Positions 57,951 to 64,000 of a stretch of DNA of 64,000 nt are shown here, one piece after another (the stretch's first letter is position 1; each line of letters opens with the position of its first letter). Origin of the DNA: Melastoma dodecandrum (lineage: Eukaryota > Streptophyta > Magnoliopsida > Myrtales > Melastomataceae). A program made the position numbers and the translations under genes. A model generated the notes under the pieces. That model did not search any database. It was not told the DNA's origin and was given only the letters and a program-made list of their open reading frames with translations. The stretch lies in NCBI GenBank assembly GCA_029817715.1, contig JARUPY010000534.1:1986501-2050500 (forward strand). Reading direction: 5' to 3'.

Positions 57951-58213
57951 CATGTGCGGTTCTCCGACCTCAGGAAGCTCGAGCGCTCCGTCGCCGCCTC
58001 ATTCCATCAGGTGAAGACGTCTACCTGTCTTTCCTCTGATCGGAGTTTTTTAGCTTCCTAAGACGACGAATGATCGTTTTGTCGCTGTTGTTATGGGTCT
58101 AGGGACTGGGTACAGCTTGGCTTCGGACAGGAAGGCTCTGTCCTATGTCAGGAGAGACAACATTCGCCACGGTGGCCTCGACGTCATGCTCGACTCTTCC
58201 TTTCCGCCCTTCC
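57951..58213 (+). pseudogene. Coding-like host gene segment interrupted by the Sirevirus insertion
   Basis: Two GC-richer stretches look like exons. One (about 57951-58013) follows ttgacag and can read SHVRFSDLRKLERSVAASFHQ-like sequence ending at CAG|GTGAAG. The other (about 58100-58213) can read GTGYSLASDRKALSYVRRDN and then HGGLDVML. I do not recognise the family, and more than one frame is open in the second stretch. The second ends abruptly where the retrotransposon LTR starts, so the gene is truncated, or continues after the element outside the window. Confidence 0.35.
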
Positions 58214-60343
58214 TGTTGGATCGTTCAGGAACACTAAGAGGGGGGTGAATTAGTGTTTATAACTTTTTCGCCCTTTCTCAGTGTCAGCGGAAGCGTACTG
58301 TATCACAGCAGAACGTTTCTCAGAATGAGAACTGCTTTGCTGTAACCGTTACGACTTAATCGTTGGATTCTCGTACTAGTGTTTACGCGATCGTAAGGGA
58401 CACAGTAGTTTATAGTGGTTCGGCCTTAATCGACCTACGTCCACTTTCCACCGTAGAGGTGATTCCACTATTTGAAAATAATGGGTGCAAAGAGCCCTTG
58501 CACTAGGCGTAAGTTTTTCTCACAAAGTGAGATTTAGAATCCCGTACAACAGATGATCACTCCTGGCAACGGTCAGCTCCTCACACAGTGGACGTCTGCT
58601 CGTGTCCAGCAGAATGATGCTCACGCTCAGCAGTTGATTGCTCAAAGGATTCGCACACAGCTCGTTGTCGCTTAATATAAACCTGACTATCAAAGCAGAG
58701 AGACAACGTTGTGTTAGTATATAAATCCTCACAGATAATTCCTTACAGTGAAGAATGACTTCTCAGAGAGCAGCCCGTTTCTGCTTCACAGCGAAGGAAT
58801 GCTTCGGCACTTGTTTGCTCAGAAGAGGATTTCCACAAAGATTTCGTCCCTTCTCAGGATGATCCTGTCTATAAACGCAAGAGAGACAACCACAAAGTTG
58901 ATCAAATAGATCACCACAAAGATCACGAAGAGAAGAACCACAAAGATCACAAAGAGAACCACAAAGACCACAAAGAGAACCACAAAGACCACTTAGAAGG
59001 TATCCGTCCTACACTCAGTTCGGACGTGCACGGTTACCACAGCCGTGACTCACTGCACTGCACACCCAGTGCCTAGGGTGGAATTTTCCGATCCGTTGGC
59101 TTCCACGCAACCTGCTTTACTAACCCTCTGTATCAGGCGTTCAAGACTTCTGCACAGCACCCCTGTGCTCGGGAGGAACTCTTTTCACTCCGGCGGCGTT
59201 CCCACCTCTTGCTCTACCCTGCAGGCACGAGACTTCTGGCGCGCACCCGCAAGTGCGTGTCTAACTGCTCAAACTCCGTAGGCTCGAGACTTCCCTGCGA
59301 AAAGACACGACAAGAACGGCTTCTTGCCGATGGGTCAGCAACCGGTTACTGCAATCAGCACAGGTATTCACTTAGCTTCCCTCAGACGATTCGCCGGCTG
59401 CTCGTTGAACGCACCGAGGACACCTAGTCCCTCTCACGACGATCAAGGAATCTGAACTCAGCCCCTTGACACCCTCGCACGCAGTTTGCGAGCAATAAGA
59501 ACCAGGAGACACTTAGCACCTTCCGCTCTCCGTCGACCACTTAGACCACTCAGACCACTCAGCCACTCAGCCCACTTAGAAATCGTTCGAAAACGTTGTA
59601 GAATTATGTGAGGGTCGTCTGGTATAAAAAGGAACGAAACAAATAATCGATTTCCCAAAAACGAATAATTTGTTTCCTAAAATCAGAATACAGGAAGCTG
59701 TAATCGTGGATCAGCAACAGGATGCTCAACGGTCATAATGACCAAGAAGGGAAGGAAATCTTTGATGATATTCCTTGCACGTATAATCTTATCAGATAAT
59801 GATTATCAGAATCAGATAATATATTTAATTATTAAATATAATTAGACTGCAATAAGCAAATCTGGAATAATAATTATTCTTTCATCAGCGCAATAACGCA
59901 GAATAGTTTTGCTGTAATGCAGCAAGGTCTTTCTTAAGTGTAACGATACATTGCTTAGGTTGCAGCGTAACATTGCTGCAGGATAACATTGCTGCAGGAT
60001 ATCCAAGAAATATTTTGTTTCCAAAATTAAACTTGGAAAGCTAATCTCGCAATATTTAAATGCCTAAACATTTATAATGAGATCATTAAGCCAGATTAAA
60101 TGAACTTGGACACTCAGACGAATATTCTGAATTAGCCCAAAATAAAATGTGAATATTAGAAAATATGTTTTCATATTTTCAATGTTTGTGCGTAAAATCA
60201 CAGTAACATTTTATTGTAACGCAGCAAACTGTAATTGTTGCTTGCTGTGATTCAACAACACATTTCTCAAGCTCATCACTGAGAATAAGCGAAGTGTTTC
60301 AGCGACTAGCTTCTCAAGCTCATCATCAAATCCAGGACTAACA
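58214..60343 (-). repeat. 3' LTR of Sirevirus element (~2.13 kb)
   Basis: The right edge, ACA at 60343 (TGTTAGTCC on the element strand), follows a polypurine tract. The left edge TG at 58214 is where host-like sequence ends. Inside are short tandem repeats of caaaga(t/c)cac with agagaac at about 58890-58995 and of gaccactcag at about 59535-59580. A plus-strand tataaaaagg occurs at 59623, antisense to the element. No gene inside. Confidence 0.75.
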
Positions 60344-60485
60344 TTCTCCCCCTTTTTGATGATGACAAAACACGAAGCGCATAGGGAAAAGATTATAGAG
60401 CTTGAAACACAAACTCAACTCCCCCTAAAATTAAGCAAGCTCCCCCTGAGAGTAAGCAACACATTTCTCCCCCTTTTTGTCATAT
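60344..60485 (-). other. Cluster of four polypurine tracts before the Sirevirus 3' LTR
   Basis: On the minus strand, tracts containing GGGGGAG occur at about 60344-60357, 60419-60428, 60439-60449 and 60464-60477; the first abuts the LTR. Repeated polypurine tracts are a known conserved feature of Sireviruses. Confidence 0.75.
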
Positions 60486-60665
60486 CAAAAAGAAATGGAG
60501 GATAAAATTCAAGCTGCGTATTTACTTGTGCTGCAAAAATTTGCAAAGCACCCAAACAAAGTCAAATAGTTTGAAGACATTCGAAAGAAACATAGTGGAG
60601 AGATACTCAATCCACTTCAAAGTTATTCAAAAGAAACATTTCAAACCACAACAAGGAGAGTCATC

Positions 60666-62374
60666 TCAATCCTCGTGCGGGAGTTCCTTAACAATAGCCA
60701 TCATCTCCTCAGTCATTTTCTCCAGCCTTGTCAACCTTTCCCCAAAGCCATCCATCCTTTCCAGGAGACAACGCCTGGTGAAGTTGATCTCATCACAAAT
60801 TGTGGCCATGAACTTGGAGTAAGAGGCATCAGCCTGTGCACCAGTGGTGGTCTTCTCGCGTTTAACATGCCTCTGCTTTTCAGCAGGAGCAGCTTTCCCG
60901 CGTACAGAAGCAGCGATCTCTCGCTTGGAAGGCTTCTTAACGAAAGTGCCATCAATAAACTGGTAGCCCATGCTTTCAACGGAGTTGTCCAGGTGTCCAT
61001 TTTGTTCAGAGGAGTAGGATCAAGATCATAATGCTTCAGGAGAGCTGTGATCACATTTGTGAAAGGGAGACCCCTATTCTCATCCTTAATGCACGAAGCC
61101 ATATGGCTGAAGATGATACTCCCAAGATTTCCAGGAATGCCCTTCTTAAGATGGACCAGCAAGTTCCAATCACGAGGCATAACAGAATCAACACTTCCAA
61201 CCCTTGGTGCCAAACAAGACATCACCACTTTGTGCAGCATTCTGTTGCTGAAGCTCAAAGAGGTGTTCTGTAGATAGCCAGAAGGTGTGATAGGGACTCC
61301 GTCATTGATGAGCTGATAGGCTTCCAACTTGCCTTCATTGATAACTCTCAGATTGTTGACAAGATTTGCATTAAAAATGCGACATATGTCAAAGACAGAG
61401 TAAACAAGCACTTTTCCATCAACGATGGCCCTAATGAACTTGATATTTGAATCCTCCTTGTAAAAAGTCAGATTCTCATAGAATTGTTTCACCTTAGAGA
61501 TAGACCCTATCTCATTGAACTCACAGAAGGTTTTCCAACTAAGCCGATCAAACAAGTCAACAATGGTCACCTGATGAGCAGTAAGCCAATCAAAATCTAC
61601 TCTCTTACAAGCAGTAACATTCCTTGTTTCCAAATTTCTATTTGGCATCAAGTCATCAGCAAGAATGCGATTCAGTTCAGCCATGGAGACATATTGATCA
61701 ATCTCAGGCAAGAAGACATCAGAGTCTGTAGCAAGCTTTTGCTTTTTAGATCCAGTGGGATCAGTTTTCGGAGTACCTGGTAAGGAACGCTTTCCTCTTG
61801 TACGAGTAGCAACACCAGGGACATAAGAGTGTGCTTTCTCAGGGAGATGGACATCAGTAACTTCAATCTCATCCCCAGCATCCTCAGAGAGACCCTTCTC
61901 CTTAGGCAACTCTGTCTCCTCATCCTGAGACATATCCTTGTTGCTCGAAGTTTGGTCACCCTCAGAGACAGCATCCACCTTAGTAGGTGCGGAGTCCTCT
62001 TTTTCAGGAGTTTCTTGGGTTTCCTCCAGAAGGTCACCCGATTTTTCAACATCAGGGAGAGTTTCCTCATCCACCGATTTTCCAGACTTGTCATGCACAA
62101 CAGCATCGGCCTTGGCCGGAGAGATTTTGTCAGTGGAACTGACCTTCACGCTAACGGAGGGCTCCTTGGAGACTTTGACAGGAGTTGTCTTAGCCTTCCC
62201 AGCGGTGCCGACCTTAGTAGGTGCCGGAGCAACCAGCGATTGAACAGGTATCCCCCCCTCAGAAACAGGGGCTTGTTCCTCAGAGCGAGAAACCTTTGAT
62301 GTTGTGGCCGCAGCCCTGGACCGTTTCTTGGGGGTTGCCTTCCCCTTGGCGGACATTGCCGATTTTGGAGCCAT
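60666..62374 (-). pseudogene. Sirevirus post-pol ORF with plant-transposon-type domain, frameshifted
   Basis: From the ATG at 62374 (MAPKSAMSAKGK) the frame has a basic, Lys/Ser/Glu-rich N-terminal half (to about 61750), then a domain with FDWLTAHQVTIVDLFDRLSW, FYENLTFYKEDSNIKFIRAI and YSVFDICRIFNAN, resembling the putative plant transposon protein domain found in many plant TEs. Near 61015 the protein-like sequence passes to another frame, which ends with a coiled-coil-like Glu/Arg-rich tail at 60666. The 547-codon frame therefore has an out-of-register C-terminus ending at 60731. The position matches the so-called envelope-like ORF of Sireviruses, but I see no signal peptide or clear membrane anchor. 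Confidence 0.7.
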
Positions 62375-62617
62375 GGGTGACGAATGAGGTTCGAGAGATT
62401 TTAGGGTTTTGAGAGAAGAATGGGTTTTGAGAGAAAGTGGGTAAGAATGAGGATGTTTCGATTTGTTGTTTAAAAGGAAAAGAGCGGTTGATGTATTTGG
62501 ATTTTTTTTTTTTTTTTTAGAAAGTGGAGAACGTGGAGGAGATGGGATTTAAATCATTCATATTTTGGCAACAAATAATTCTCTACCAAGAGAGAGAAGA
62601 TATTCTTACGGTTTATC
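62375..62617 (-). other. Spacer between Sirevirus pol and the post-pol ORF
   Basis: AT-rich, with a run of 20 T at about 62500-62518 (A-run on the element strand). No coding sequence or splice acceptor was recognised with confidence. Confidence 0.5.
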
Positions 62618-64000
62618 TTATGAGTGAGGATTACAAATTCCTAACTCATTCCGTAGATAGTTAAACCTCTCCTTATCAAGTGGTTTAGTAAAAATATCAG
62701 CAAGCTGTTGCTCAGTATTAATGTACTGAATATCAACATTGCCATTTTGCACATTGTCACGAAGAAAATGATGTCTCAACTCAATATGCTTAGATCTTGA
62801 GTGATAGACATGATTTCGTGATAAATTAATTGCACTTGTGTTATCACACATTATTGGTATACTATCAAAGTGAAGATCGTAATCTTCAAGTTGTTGCCGC
62901 ATCCAGAGCAACTGGGCACAGCAACTAGCTGCTGCGACATATTCTGCCTCTGCTGTAGATAAAGCAACCGATGTCTGCTTTTTAGAGAACCAGGAAATCA
63001 ACATATTTCCTAGTAATTGACAAGTACCAGATGTACTTTTTCTATCAATGCGACATCCAGCATAGTCGGCATCTGAATATCCAATAGGATCCAGCAATGA
63101 TCCTCTGGGATACCACAGGCCTAAGCTAACAGTTCCTGCGAGGTATCGAAAGATCCTCTTAACTGCAGCAAGATGTGACTCTTTTGGAGCAGATTGATAT
63201 CTAGCGCACAAGCATACGCTGAACATGATATCAGGTCTCGAAGCAGTAAGATAGAGTAATGATCCTATCATGCTCCTATATAATTTGGAATCAACTTCCT
63301 TTCCATCCTCATCTTTCTCAATTTTGGTATTACTACCAATCGGAGTTGACAGAGGTTTAGCATTCTCAAGATTAAATTTCTTGAGCAACTGTTTGCTGTA
63401 TTTTTCTTGATGGATAAAGATTCCATCTTTGGTTTGTTTGATTTGAAGTCCAAGAAAGAAGGTTAGTTCTCCCATGAGACTCATTTCAAATTCTCCTTTC
63501 ATTAGATCAGAGAATTCGGTACATAATTTTTCATTAGTTGAACCAAATATAATGTCATCGACATATATTTGAGCAACTAAAAGATCAGCATCATGTTTCT
63601 TAAGAAACAAGGTTGTATCTATTTTTCCACGCTTGTATCCTTTCTCGATGAGAAAAGAACTAAGCTTTTCGTACCATGCTCTTGGTGCTTGCTTAAGCCC
63701 ATACAAGGCTTTAGAAAGCTTATAAACATGATTACGATACTTTGGGTCGGTGAATCCAGGAGGTTGTTCAACATACACTTCCTCTTTTAGATCACCATTA
63801 AGGAATGCACTTTTCACATCCATTTGAAATAACTTAAAGTCATTATAGCAAGCATATGCTAAGAGTAGACGTATTGCCTCAAGACGTGCTACAGGAGCAA
63901 ACGTCTCATCATAATCTATACCCTCTTCTTGAGAGTAACCTTTTGCTACAAGTCTAGCTTTGTTTCTCACAACATTTCCAGACTCATCAAGTTTATTACG
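62618..64000 (-). CDS. Sirevirus pol: reverse transcriptase and RNase H (5' end outside window)
   Basis: The frame is open from the window edge to the stop at 62618. It contains [55 protein letters not shown], the [16 protein letters not shown] segment, and RNase H motifs [21 protein letters not shown] and [12 protein letters not shown], ending in [16 protein letters not shown]. These are classic Copia RT/RNase H blocks, with VYVEQPPGF and the [17 protein letters not shown] spacing typical of Sireviruses. No stop or frameshift is visible in this part. It acts in reverse transcription inside virus-like particles. Confidence 0.9.
   Translation of the reverse strand, partial: RNKLDESGNVVRNKARLVAKGYSQEEGIDYDETFAPVARLEAIRLLLAYACYNDFKLFQMDVKSAFLNGDLKEEVYVEQPPGFTDPKYRNHVYKLSKALYGLKQAPRAWYEKLSSFLIEKGYKRGKIDTTLFLKKHDADLLVAQIYVDDIIFGSTNEKLCTEFSDLMKGEFEMSLMGELTFFLGLQIKQTKDGIFIHQEKYSKQLLKKFNLENAKPLSTPIGSNTKIEKDEDGKEVDSKLYRSMIGSLLYLTASRPDIMFSVCLCARYQSAPKESHLAAVKRIFRYLAGTVSLGLWYPRGSLLDPIGYSDADYAGCRIDRKSTSGTCQLLGNMLISWFSKKQTSVALSTAEAEYVAAASCCAQLLWMRQQLEDYDLHFDSIPIMCDNTSAINLSRNHVYHSRSKHIELRHHFLRDNVQNGNVDIQYINTEQQLADIFTKPLDKERFNYLRNELGICNPHS

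Larger units (their letters stand above)
58214..64000 (-). mobile_element. Sirevirus (SIRE/Maximus-type) Copia retrotransposon, 5' part outside window
   Basis: Minus-strand element with a 3' LTR (58214-60343), several polypurine tracts, an extra ORF downstream of pol (60666-62374) and pol RT-RNase H (62618-64000). An additional ORF after pol, 2-kb LTRs and repeated polypurine tracts are hallmarks of Sireviruses. It lies inside coding-like host sequence; the expected TSD partner (cttcc at 58209-58213) is beyond the window. Confidence 0.88.

Overview
The window is nuclear DNA from a flowering plant. The evidence is four spliced or intronless plant genes (SOG1, TEM/RAV, NIGT1/HHO and XYL1 types), a plastid-kinase pseudogene, and several plant LTR retrotransposon lineages, with AT-rich, microsatellite-bearing intergenic DNA between. 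I cannot name the species. There are no bacterial operons, CRISPR arrays, rRNA genes or convincing tRNA genes.

Layout. Positions 1-19788 are most of a very large, recently inserted Ogre-type (Ty3/Gypsy, Tat lineage) retrotransposon on the minus strand. Its 3' LTR is cut by the window start (1-2225). Then come a polypurine tract, a 3' region with ~220-bp tandem repeats, pol (4909-8311), a predicted 306-nt intron (8312-8617), gag-pro (8614-12534), an extra ORF1 (12838-14028), a hairpin, a tRNA-Arg primer binding site (14691-14708) and a ~5.07-kb 5' LTR (14716-19788). Both LTR copies carry plus-strand scraps of two unrelated host genes: a CIPK-like kinase and an ABCB transporter C-terminus.

The LTR ends 413 bp before the ATG of a complete six-exon SOG1-like NAC gene (20202-23155, +), the DNA-damage-response regulator. 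A long stretch without recognisable genes follows. A minus-strand STN7-like thylakoid kinase pseudogene (pieces between 29239 and 36219) is split by a complete but disabled Copia element (30010-35399, TSD taaac). An intronless TEM/RAV repressor (41407-42402, +) and a five-exon NIGT1/HHO GARP repressor (47014-48695, +) come next.

A degenerate plus-strand Copia remnant (about 49797-52759) abuts a two-exon apoplastic alpha-xylosidase gene, XYL1 (52806-56726, +). A ~0.3-kb direct repeat (49231-49532 and 57129-57454) brackets that pair. At 58214 a Sirevirus-type Copia element on the minus strand interrupts coding-like host sequence and runs off the window end.

The host genes are unrelated in pathway (DNA damage, flowering/growth repression, nitrate/phosphate signalling, cell-wall xyloglucan). 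What they share is close contact with retrotransposons. No wholly new system is evident. The most unusual item is the Ogre LTR carrying fragments of two host genes and lying directly upstream of SOG1.
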